A DNA stretch of 10,703 nucleotides. Origin: UBA5794 sp964196275. Its GTDB lineage: Bacteria > Actinomycetota > Acidimicrobiia > Spongiisociales > UBA5794. Position 1 is the stretch's first letter; each line of letters opens with the position of its first letter. Where the stretch lies: assembly GCA_964196275.1 (NCBI GenBank), contig CAXMSN010000129.1, positions 1 to 10,703 on the forward strand, written 5' to 3'. Below the pieces are notes generated by a model. The model searched no databases, was not told the origin of the DNA, and worked only from the letters and a program-made list of their open reading frames with translations. Both the position numbers and the translations under genes were made by a program. Shown in pieces: positions 1 to 6,072 of the stretch.

Positions 1-66
1 CGCAATCTGGTCGAAGCGAGAAACGAGTTCGCGTTGGCTTTGACCAATCTGTCGACCATCGTCTAG
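1..66 (+). CDS. C-terminal fragment of an unidentified protein
   Basis: The first frame is open from the left edge and reads 21 residues, ending ALTNLSTIV, before a TAG at 64-66. It ends exactly where the minus-strand dehydratase gene ends (stop at 63-65), the usual geometry of two convergent genes. The residues (RNLVEARNEFALALTN, then LSTIV) look like the end of an amphipathic helix. I do not recognise the family. A fragment this short could be open by chance, so the call rests mainly on the tight convergent stop. Confidence 0.35.
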   Translation, partial: RNLVEARNEFALALTNLSTIV

Positions 67-998
67 GCGTCCAACTGGGACAGTTCGACGTTCCCACCGG
101 AGATTATCGCCCCAACGCGTAGGCCGCTGAAGATATCTCCGTGCCTGAGGAGCGCTGCCAACACGGTCGCACCCGAAGGTTCCACGACGATCTTCATTCG
201 CGTTGCAAAGAGCTTCATTGCTTCGCGCATCTCCTCGTCGGTGACGAGCAGGATGCTCGTCTCCGCTGAGCGGAGAATCTCGAACGCAAAGGCACCGATA
301 CCCGTCAGAAGTCCGTCACCGATCGACATGTTGCCTGTTGCGGGTTGGCGCACGCCGTCGCGAAGACTCCGGTGGGCGTCATCGACCCGTTCCGGTTCGA
401 CTCCGATGGTTCTGATGCCGCGTGACGTGGCCACCACCGTGCTACCGGATAGCAGACCACCGCCTCCGATCGGTGTCAGGATCACGTCGATATTCGGAAC
501 GTCATCGATCAATTCGAGTGCAGCGGTGCCCTGTCCCGCGATCACGTTGAGGTCCTCGAATGGGTGGACCTCTGTGAGGCCATGCGCCGCTACGAGCTCC
601 TCCACGGCGGAAGCTCTCTCGGGATGGGGGACCGGTACGACGGTAGCGCCGTATCCCTGGACGGCAGCGACCTTCACCGGCGGCGCATGCTCGGGCATGA
701 CGACCGTTGCGGGGATCCCGCGTATCGAACAGGCGTAGGCAACGGCCTGGCCATGGTTCCCTGACGAATGAGTGACGACACCACGCGCCGCATCTTGATC
801 CGACAGCGAGAGGACCGCGTTCAAGGCGCCTCTCGCTTTGAACGCACCAACTTTCTGCATGTTCTCGCATTTGAACCACACGGATGCTCCCGATGCGTCG
901 TCAACGTACGACGATGTCAGGATCGGTGTCCTGTGGATGTAGGGCGCGATGCGCTCTCGTGCGGCCACGACATCGTCGATGGTGATCTGGAGTCTCAC
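63..998 (-). CDS. PLP-dependent serine/threonine dehydratase or serine racemase
   Basis: This 311-residue fold-type II PLP enzyme most likely deaminates L-threonine or L-serine to a 2-oxo acid, or racemises serine. K54 in GAFKARGALNAV is the Schiff-base lysine. HSSGNHGQ (77-84) binds the cofactor, with S79 at the position of the racemase re-face serine. GGGGLLSG (178-185) is the phosphate-binding loop and SGGNVEL (300-306) the C-terminal motif. E201 and D207 in EPERVDD match the divalent-metal site of eukaryotic serine racemase. There is no C-terminal ACT domain, so it is not the isoleucine-regulated biosynthetic IlvA type; the length fits the catabolic/racemase class. The GTG start at 998 overlaps the stop of the ceramidase-like gene (GTGA), so the two are probably cotranscribed. 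Family is certain; dehydratase, racemase or hydroxyaspartate lyase activity cannot be separated from sequence alone. Confidence 0.9.
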   Translation of the reverse strand: MRLQITIDDVVAARERIAPYIHRTPILTSSYVDDASGASVWFKCENMQKVGAFKARGALNAVLSLSDQDAARGVVTHSSGNHGQAVAYACSIRGIPATVVMPEHAPPVKVAAVQGYGATVVPVPHPERASAVEELVAAHGLTEVHPFEDLNVIAGQGTAALELIDDVPNIDVILTPIGGGGLLSGSTVVATSRGIRTIGVEPERVDDAHRSLRDGVRQPATGNMSIGDGLLTGIGAFAFEILRSAETSILLVTDEEMREAMKLFATRMKIVVEPSGATVLAALLRHGDIFSGLRVGAIISGGNVELSQLDA

Positions 999-1678
999 GG
1001 GGTGCCAGCCTGACTCTTGATACGTGCGTCACTCGTCGCTACGAAGTAGGAGGTGACGGCGATCGCTGCGAGTACATGCCACGCGGCGTGCCCCTGGAAG
1101 ATCGAATCAGGATCACAGAGCGGCCCGGAAGAGCGACCGAGAAGGAACGCCGCAATTGCGAGCACCATGGCAGCAAGTGCCGCCCAGTACCACATCGTTC
1201 TCACCGATCCCCTCCGGTGCAGCACGATGTCCGCTCCGACCAGTGCGGCGATCACGATGATCGTGAGAATGTTGGTGATCTGTGGCCCAATCAGGAGCAC
1301 TACAGAGAACACACCGGCACCCACCCCGACGATGCCCCACCCGAAGTATCTCGACCTTCGCTGCATCTCCGTGACATTGATCACGGCAAGGATCCAGATG
1401 GTGACGAGGAAAGTGATGTCGTGGAGAAACTGTGCGAGCGATGAATCGAATCCGTGGAACAGGAAGCTTCCGACGCCGGTGGCGATCATCGCAACACCGA
1501 AGATCGTGCGAAGCGTTCGCTCATGGCCTTCCGTGCGCCGAGCCCAGGCAATCACAGCGACTCCGGCGACCGAGAACACGAGGCTAGACAATGCATTCAC
1601 CGGTTGGAGCAACCACCCGTCGTGGATGGTTTCGCAGTCCGTGTCGCCCGCTACGAGTATCAGAGCCTGTCGGAACAT
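995..1678 (-). CDS. CREST-superfamily (alkaline ceramidase-like) membrane hydrolase
   Basis: A polytopic membrane protein of 227 residues with about seven hydrophobic segments. It carries the hallmarks of the CREST superfamily (alkaline ceramidase, PAQR, Per1, SID-1, TMEM8). These are an early CE followed by QPVNALSSLVF (residues 15-35), S71 and H75 in GVGSFLFHGF, an aspartate in FLHD (D87), and HAAWH (197-201). In known members H75, H197 and H201 would hold a catalytic zinc with Ser and Asp support, hydrolysing an amide bond in a lipid. The substrate here is unknown; ceramide is only one possibility. I chose the ATG at 1678 because it sits just ahead of the conserved DxxCE region. ATG at 1717 or TTG at 1735 would add 13 or 19 residues, and none has a strong ribosome site. 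It is upstream of, and overlaps, the PLP enzyme gene. Confidence 0.75.
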   Translation of the reverse strand: MFRQALILVAGDTDCETIHDGWLLQPVNALSSLVFSVAGVAVIAWARRTEGHERTLRTIFGVAMIATGVGSFLFHGFDSSLAQFLHDITFLVTIWILAVINVTEMQRRSRYFGWGIVGVGAGVFSVVLLIGPQITNILTIIVIAALVGADIVLHRRGSVRTMWYWAALAAMVLAIAAFLLGRSSGPLCDPDSIFQGHAAWHVLAAIAVTSYFVATSDARIKSQAGTP

Positions 1679-1694
1679 CACGCCACGGTACCGA

Positions 1695-1712
1695 CCACAT
1701 CGGACAATGTGG
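1695..1712. repeat. Inverted repeat upstream of the ceramidase-like gene
   Basis: CCACAT and ATGTGG form a perfect 6-bp inverted repeat separated by six bases. It lies 17 to 34 bases before the ATG chosen for the ceramidase-like gene. It could be an operator half-site pair or a leader hairpin. If the true start is the upstream ATG or TTG, it lies inside the coding sequence and may mean nothing. Confidence 0.3.
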
Positions 1713-1753
1713 ATCATGCCAGGTCGTTGATTCAAGAGGACTACGGAGAGTGG

Positions 1754-1782
1754 TTGACATAATGTGCATTGTGGGGTACATT
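1754..1782 (+). promoter_or_regulatory. Housekeeping-sigma promoter of the DivIVA-like gene
   Basis: A perfect -35 box TTGACA (1754-1759) is followed after exactly 17 bases by TACATT (1777-1782), one base-class short of the TATAAT ideal at two positions. Transcription would begin near 1789, leaving a leader of about 40 bases to the GTG at 1831, which has its own ribosome site. The -35/spacer region contains the small palindrome ACATAATGT (1757-1765), which could be an operator. The promoter lies in the divergent gap between the minus-strand ceramidase-like operon and the plus-strand envelope cluster. Confidence 0.6.
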
Positions 1783-1818
1783 CTGCAGACGGCGTGAGTA
1801 TTGGGAAGGCGGCGCAAC

Positions 1819-1824
1819 GAAAGG
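1819..1824 (+). promoter_or_regulatory. Ribosome binding site deciding the DivIVA-like start
   Basis: GAAAGG lies six bases before the GTG at 1831 and is the best Shine-Dalgarno match in the leader. It favours the GTG over the in-frame TTG at 1801, which sits only about 12 bases after the predicted transcription start. Confidence 0.55.
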
Positions 1825-1830
1825 TCCACC

Positions 1831-2400
1831 GTGCGTACGCTTGAGCAACAGATCAGATCCGCCGACTTCACCATGTCCCGAAAGGGCTACACACCTTCGA
1901 TCGTCGATCAGGCGCTCGAGGGGTTCGCCGATGACGTAGCACGCCTCCTCGAAGAGCTTCGGCGCGAGTCCATTCGAGTCAGTGCCCTCGAACGCTCGCT
2001 CACCTTTGCCCAGAACGGCGGGGCGTCAGTACAGCCTGATCTCGCGTCATTGGTGGTCGAGGCCTCCGAGATGAAGACCAGGCTGCTGGATGAGGCACGG
2101 AAGCAAGCGGCTGAGATCGTCGAGACCGCAACCAAGAAAGCGTCCGAGCCGGGCAGCCTAGCCGAACGGCCTACCGAAGCAGCAGCCTCTCATCGGCGGG
2201 AAAGCGAGATAGAGATGGCGTTGGAAGAAGCGACGGCGATCGAGTCAGCGGCCAGGGACATTGCAGAGGCGATCCGACGACAGGCACAGTCGGACGCTGA
2301 CGAAGTGCTTGCGTTGGCACGCGCAACTGCGCTCTATCAAGCGGACGGCGTTGCGGGAACCGGCGCGGACGACGTCGAATTGGCTCAACAGTACGGGTAA
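1831..2400 (+). CDS. DivIVA-like coiled-coil protein
   Basis: A soluble, charged 189-residue protein. Residues 6-45 match the N-terminal DivIVA domain: a phenylalanine and then RKGYTPSIVDQALEGFADDV, the counterpart of the usual RGYD..EVD.FLD pattern. Two helical, coiled-coil-prone stretches follow (about 36-62 and 70-170, alanine- and glutamate-rich). DivIVA proteins gather at curved membrane and organise polar growth or septum placement; this one may instead be a short adaptor of the same fold. The GTG start is preferred over the TTG at 1801 because GAAAGG (1819-1824) sits six bases ahead of it and the DivIVA domain begins right after it. The OmpA-domain gene starts 36 bases downstream, so the two are probably one transcript. 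Confidence 0.7.
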   Translation: MRTLEQQIRSADFTMSRKGYTPSIVDQALEGFADDVARLLEELRRESIRVSALERSLTFAQNGGASVQPDLASLVVEASEMKTRLLDEARKQAAEIVETATKKASEPGSLAERPTEAAASHRRESEIEMALEEATAIESAARDIAEAIRRQAQSDADEVLALARATALYQADGVAGTGADDVELAQQYG

Positions 2401-2436
2401 GCCTCGGTACCATGGGCGACCCGACGAGTTGGGTGT

Positions 2437-3603
2437 ATGACCAACAGAACCAGCAGTGCACCTCCGCCAATAGGTGGAAGCCAAGAAGCTGTCGAAGATC
2501 ACTCGGTCATGTCCGGGCTCGGATTCGGGCTGATCGCGATACTCGTCTTCATAGCGTTGACAGCCGGTGCCGTCGTGATGGGCACGTCCAAGATCGAGGC
2601 CGATATCGAGACCCGCGCCAGCGCTGTGCTCGAGAAGAGTGGGTACACAGCCGTAATCGCTGAAGCGTCAGGGACGGACGTGGCGCTCTACGGGACGTAC
2701 TCCGACGATCAGACACAAGAGGGCGCACATGACGTGGTACGCGGCGTTCCCGGGGTGACTGGGGTGACCGGGGAACTCTGGCTCGTGTCCGACGGAGAGA
2801 TCGACGAACTCATCATCAGGAGTGAGGGGATCGAGTTCAGTTGGGACGCGACGTCAGTGTCCGTAACGGGCGAGATCTCCTCGGCCGACCGCAAGCAGTT
2901 CATCGCCGACGCATTAGCTCCATCGTTCGTGCTTGTCGAAACGTCAGGGTTGTCCGTCGTCGATGGCATCCCTGACGAATCAGACTGGATCGGAACGATC
3001 CTCTCACTAGCCATCGGCGTACAGGACACCATCGAGATCGGTCGTCTTGTCGTTGTACCTGGCCACGACTTGCTGATACTCACGGGTGATGTTGAATCCA
3101 AGAGCATCCGGAACGCGTTGAATAGGGAGGTCGTTGAGGCCGGTCAAGCGATCGGGTTCGACACGAACGCTGCGGTTCGCGTACCGGAGTTGGAACCCGG
3201 AGTGGTCCCCCCGACTGAAGAGGAAGTTGTGGCGCTCCAGATCGACCTTGACGTCCTCCTGAAGGACAAGGTTGTTGAGTTCGAGGTGAACAGCGACGTG
3301 ATCACCGAAACCGGTACCACCCTCCTGGACGAGATACTCGAGATCCTGCGCCTCGCACCCGAAATCCAAATCGAGATCGCCGGACACGCGGATACCCAGG
3401 GGAAGCCCGCAACCAATCTTGTGCTCAGCGAGGCGAGAGCAGCATCTGTACTGCTCTACCTCATCGCACAGGGAGAGAACCCTGAGCGGTACACCAGCGT
3501 CGGCTACGGTGATACGCAACCGGTAGCGGACAACTCGACCGCCGTTGGCAGAGCCCGCAACCGGAGAATCGCGTTCCGAGCGTTACTTGAGGAAGGCACA
3601 TGA
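2437..3603 (+). CDS. Membrane-anchored BON-like/OmpA-domain protein, ArfA-like
   Basis: This 388-residue protein has a short cytoplasmic N-terminus and one membrane helix (about 27-48). Next come BON-like modules (about 53-117 and 130-250), the first marked by VVRGVPGVTGVTGEL. The C-terminus is an OmpA domain (278-380) that binds peptidoglycan. The OmpA motif is complete: IAGHADTQG, then NLVLSEARAASVLLYL, GYGDTQPVADN and GRARNRRIAF. D319 and R334 match the pair in E. coli OmpA that holds diaminopimelate. The order TM-BON-OmpA is that of mycobacterial ArfA (OmpATb), though this protein is longer. It probably sits in the cytoplasmic membrane and grips the cell wall. The ATG at 2437 has only a weak ribosome site. 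Its stop overlaps the start of a tiny membrane-protein gene (ATGA), which resembles the arfA-arfB arrangement. Domain call is firm; equivalence to ArfA is inference. Confidence 0.85.
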   Translation: MTNRTSSAPPPIGGSQEAVEDHSVMSGLGFGLIAILVFIALTAGAVVMGTSKIEADIETRASAVLEKSGYTAVIAEASGTDVALYGTYSDDQTQEGAHDVVRGVPGVTGVTGELWLVSDGEIDELIIRSEGIEFSWDATSVSVTGEISSADRKQFIADALAPSFVLVETSGLSVVDGIPDESDWIGTILSLAIGVQDTIEIGRLVVVPGHDLLILTGDVESKSIRNALNREVVEAGQAIGFDTNAAVRVPELEPGVVPPTEEEVVALQIDLDVLLKDKVVEFEVNSDVITETGTTLLDEILEILRLAPEIQIEIAGHADTQGKPATNLVLSEARAASVLLYLIAQGENPERYTSVGYGDTQPVADNSTAVGRARNRRIAFRALLEEGT

Positions 3604-3722
3604 GCTACGTCGCCAGCCAGATCATCGTCTGGATCGTTCTCGCTGTCGTGTTCGGCTTCTTCCTCGGATGGTTGATGAATTCCCGGAGGGGATCCCGGCG
3701 CAGAGGCAATCGGAAGCTCTGA
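3600..3722 (+). CDS. 40-residue single-span membrane protein, ArfB-like in position
   Basis: ATG at 3600 overlaps the stop of the OmpA-domain gene by four bases (ATGA). The frame encodes 40 residues: a hydrophobic helix (about 7-26, IIVWIVLAVVFGFFLGWLM) and then a strongly basic tail rich in Arg (NSRRGSRRRGNRKL). The positive tail predicts that the C-terminus is cytoplasmic. Overlap, composition and the convergent neighbour ten bases beyond all support a real gene. In mycobacteria arfA is followed by arfB, a membrane protein of about 50 residues; this protein matches it in size, topology and position, but I cannot confirm sequence homology. Confidence 0.65.
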   Translation: MSYVASQIIVWIVLAVVFGFFLGWLMNSRRGSRRRGNRKL

Positions 3723-3731
3723 TCGTTCACG

Positions 3732-5024
3732 CTATGTGGGTGAAGGGTCGCCTGTCGCCATTACGCGGTCCCTGACGAGCGCTGTACGGCTCAGGAACAC
3801 CGTCACCGCGAGAACTCCTATCGAACCCGCCAGGTAGACTGGAACGATCCCGAATTGGCTGGCAAGCAGACCACCGAGAGCTGCACCCAAGGGGAGACCC
3901 GCCCACGCGAGCGTCCTCGATGCGGCGATGACCTGGCCCATCTGATCGGGTGGAGCGAGCCGCTGACGCAGGGTCACCAACGCCACGTTGACCCAGGTCA
4001 CACCAGTAACGGCGATGCCAGCTGGAATCACAGCAAGCCAGTTCCCCATCAGGACGACCAGAAGGAAGCCCCCACCAAGCATCGACAGGCCGACGATGTA
4101 CATCCAACCGAGGGACAGACGGTTCGAAACGGTCGTTGCGAACGCAACACCCACCGAACCGATTGCGGCTTGCACCGCGATGAAGACTCCTACGGCGGCC
4201 CCCTCCTGGGTGAGCACATCACCAACTGTTTCGACGCCGAGGATCTCCTGGGCAACGAACAACACCAACAACGCCTCGAGAGGCTGGAAGACGAAGTTCG
4301 TAAGGGTCCCACCGATCGTTGCCCACTTCAGGCGGTCGTCGGCGAACAGAACACGCAAGCCTGAGGTGATGGCCTTGCTGAACGGCTCATGTGTTCTCGG
4401 AGGAATCGCCTTCACGGGTCGTACGAAACCGAGGAAGATAGCCGACACGACGAAGGTGGCAGCGTTGAGCATGAATGCGGCAGCGAAGCCCCCGCCGACC
4501 GTGACGATCACCCCACCTACCAGGGGACCCACGCTGAGTGTGAGCGTCCTGGCGAGCGCGAGGCGCGAGTTCGCCCTGATCAGGTCGTTGTCTGCCAACG
4601 ATTGGGTCATGTAGGACTGAAGCCCGGAATCGAACAACACAGCCATCGAACCGACGAGGAACGCTGTGACCAAGATGATCCCCGACGACATCCACGACGT
4701 CCCAACGGCATATGCGAGGAACGCGAAAGCTCCTGCACGGACGAGATCTGCACCGATGAGTGTGCGACCGAGCTTTTTCCTGCGATCCAGGAAGACACCG
4801 GCAGCCAGCCCGAACAGGAGCATCGGAAGCGTCTCTGCGAACGCTGTCAACCCGAGGGCGAGCGCCTCGCCCGTGAGAACGAGCATGAAGTATGGGAGCG
4901 TGAAAAACGCGATGTAATCGCCGAACATCGACACGGCCTGGCCCGCAACGACCGGCGCCATATTGCGACTGGCAACAGATCGCTCAGGTCTGGTGTGATC
5001 TCGGGATTCATCGTTCGACGCCAC
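3732..5024 (-). CDS. MFS efflux transporter (MFS_3 / DHA3-like)
   Basis: A 430-residue transporter with about twelve hydrophobic segments. The opening MAPVVAGQAVSMFGDYIAFF and the following FAETLPMLLFGLAAGVFLDR match the MFS_3 class (EntS- and macrolide-efflux-like, drug:H+ antiporter-3). The loop between helices 2 and 3 carries the family motif GVFLDRRKKLGRTLIGADLV. LQSYMTQSLADNDLIRANSR follows helix 4, as is usual in this class. It likely exports a small molecule or drug using the proton gradient; the substrate cannot be told. Start is uncertain. The GTG at 5024 is chosen because longer starts run into the divergent holin-like gene; the ATG at 4961 (MAPVV) is also plausible. It converges on the 40-residue membrane-protein gene with a nine-base gap. 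Confidence 0.8.
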   Translation of the reverse strand: MASNDESRDHTRPERSVASRNMAPVVAGQAVSMFGDYIAFFTLPYFMLVLTGEALALGLTAFAETLPMLLFGLAAGVFLDRRKKLGRTLIGADLVRAGAFAFLAYAVGTSWMSSGIILVTAFLVGSMAVLFDSGLQSYMTQSLADNDLIRANSRLALARTLTLSVGPLVGGVIVTVGGGFAAAFMLNAATFVVSAIFLGFVRPVKAIPPRTHEPFSKAITSGLRVLFADDRLKWATIGGTLTNFVFQPLEALLVLFVAQEILGVETVGDVLTQEGAAVGVFIAVQAAIGSVGVAFATTVSNRLSLGWMYIVGLSMLGGGFLLVVLMGNWLAVIPAGIAVTGVTWVNVALVTLRQRLAPPDQMGQVIAASRTLAWAGLPLGAALGGLLASQFGIVPVYLAGSIGVLAVTVFLSRTALVRDRVMATGDPSPT

Positions 5025-5115
5025 GTGGCGGCAGCGTAGCCGAGGATGCGGCCTCTGGACATCGAACGTCAGCGCTCGGCCGTGCTGTAGCCTGTGCTTT
5101 GGAGCGTGAAAACCT

Positions 5116-5457
5116 GTGGCTGAAATACAAGACATCCCCAGACTGATCCGGGAGTTCGTTGACCTTGCGAGGGACTACCTCCTCCAAGAAACAGTCGAAC
5201 CGGCGAAGAAGCTCGGCTATTTCGCCGGAATGTCCGTTGGTGCCACTGCCCTGTGGTCGGTGGCTCTGATCCTGCTTTCAGTCGCAGGTCTGAGAGCTTT
5301 GGTCGGCGTGCTCGGCGACGGGCCGTACTGGGAAGCGCTTGCGTACGTCATCTACGCGGTTGGTCTCGTCGTCTTCGCCTACGTCCTGATCAGACTCGTC
5401 CCATCGAGAGGCGTCTACGACGCACCGGTATCCAGCGACCATGAGGAGCCATCGTGA
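5116..5457 (+). CDS. Small two-helix membrane protein, Holin-X-like
   Basis: A 113-residue protein with an amphipathic N-terminal helix (about 5-33, IPRLIREFVDLARDYLLQET) and two membrane segments (about 36-66 and 74-96). A short acidic tail ends SSDHEEPS. The layout resembles the actinobacterial Holin-X / holin superfamily III proteins (PF07332-like). Despite the name, these are common chromosomal membrane proteins and need not lyse cells. The GTG start has GGAG (5101-5104) eleven bases ahead. It is the first gene of a plus-strand chain that runs without a gap into trmI; its GTGA overlap with the next gene suggests coupled translation. The family match is moderate and the function unknown. 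Confidence 0.65.
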   Translation: MAEIQDIPRLIREFVDLARDYLLQETVEPAKKLGYFAGMSVGATALWSVALILLSVAGLRALVGVLGDGPYWEALAYVIYAVGLVVFAYVLIRLVPSRGVYDAPVSSDHEEPS

Positions 5458-5648
5458 CGATCGATAAGACCGAACTCGAAGCGAAACTCCGTGAGATCGA
5501 AGGTGTCGTCACCGACATCGAAGAGGAAGCCAAGTCGAACACTGTCGTCGTCGCCGCGGTTGTAACGGTCGTCGTGGTCGGTGTTGTGGCGTTGATGGTA
5601 TGGCGTTCACGTCGCTCGAGGATCCGCATCGAGGTCTACAAGCAGTGA
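5454..5648 (+). CDS. 64-residue single-span membrane protein
   Basis: The first 28 residues are highly charged and helical (TELEAKLREIEGVVTDIEEE). They are followed by one valine-rich membrane helix (30-50) and a basic tail, RSRRSRIRIEVYKQ. The tail predicts an inside C-terminus. GTG at 5454 overlaps the previous stop (GTGA), and GAGGAG (5443-5448) five bases ahead is a strong ribosome site. I do not recognise the family. Its place in the coupled chain suggests it works with its neighbours at the membrane. Confidence 0.65.
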   Translation: MTIDKTELEAKLREIEGVVTDIEEEAKSNTVVVAAVVTVVVVGVVALMVWRSRRSRIRIEVYKQ

Positions 5649-5971
5649 CAACTCAAGCCAATGTGGAGCTCGTCAAATGGGCGACTGGCTGGTTCACACC
5701 TCGTAAGTGGGCGAAGACCTGGTTGCGACCAGTAAAGAACTTCAAGAAACAGTTCAGCCCGCTCGAGCGAGCCGGTTACGCGACATCTACCTCGTCCCGT
5801 ACGACAACGCAGACGGTCGTGGGGCTTTCGATGATGGGTGTCGGCTACTACCTCCGACAGTCGAAAGGGAGGACCGTCCTGTACCGCCACACCGCCCGAC
5901 CGGGTGAATCGGTGCGAATCAAGGTAGTCCAGGGCACGCGCATCCTCGCCGACACGACCGTGGACGCATAG
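5645..5971 (+). CDS. 108-residue basic protein of unknown function
   Basis: The GTG at 5645 overlaps the preceding stop (GTGA); GAGG (5631-5634) lies ten bases ahead. An upstream in-frame ATG at 5600 would bury the start 45 bases inside the previous gene and is less likely. The N-terminal half is rich in Trp, Lys and Arg (WATGWFTPRKWAKTWLRPVK), suggesting an interfacial helix on the membrane surface. A weakly hydrophobic segment (about 57-70) is followed by a small beta-rich tail with RPGESVRIKVVQGTRILADT (85-104). I do not recognise the family. It is the only member of the chain without a clear membrane helix, so it may be a peripheral partner of the others. Confidence 0.6.
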   Translation: MTTQANVELVKWATGWFTPRKWAKTWLRPVKNFKKQFSPLERAGYATSTSSRTTTQTVVGLSMMGVGYYLRQSKGRTVLYRHTARPGESVRIKVVQGTRILADTTVDA

Positions 5972-6072
5972 TGGCGCAACAACCCAAGAAGTTCGTGAAG
6001 GTTGTCATCTGGTTGGTCGTTGCGACGATGGTCTTGACGTTCATGGCCGCCCTGCTTCCCGCGCTGTCGTGA
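5971..6072 (+). CDS. 33-residue membrane micropeptide, Prli42/DUF4044-like in layout
   Basis: GTG at 5971 shares one base with the stop before it (TAGTG). The frame encodes 33 residues: a basic start (AQQPKKFVKVV), one hydrophobic helix with a central Trp and Met (IWLVVATMVLTFMAALL), and PALS at the end. Its own stop overlaps the trmI start (GTGA). Overlap on both sides, codon use like its neighbours and a clean membrane-peptide pattern support a real gene. Size, K-K-F-x-K start and helix resemble Prli42/DUF4044 micropeptides of Firmicutes, one of which tethers the stressosome. At this length the likeness could be convergent. Confidence 0.55.
   Translation: MAQQPKKFVKVVIWLVVATMVLTFMAALLPALS

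Noticed and set aside
1053..1730. A 225-codon plus-strand frame opposite the ceramidase-like gene
   Set aside because: The product has no domain and is rich in Thr, Ala, Pro and Arg. The minus strand holds the conserved zinc-site motifs and membrane segments.
3726..3744. Inverted repeat TTCAC/GTGAA between the two convergent genes as a terminator
   Set aside because: The stem is only five pairs with a nine-base loop, has no U-run and partly lies in the MFS coding end, so chance is a fair explanation.
5116..5457. Taking the holin-like gene as a sign of a prophage
   Set aside because: No other phage gene is near, and Holin-X-like proteins are common on actinobacterial chromosomes; the neighbours are housekeeping genes.
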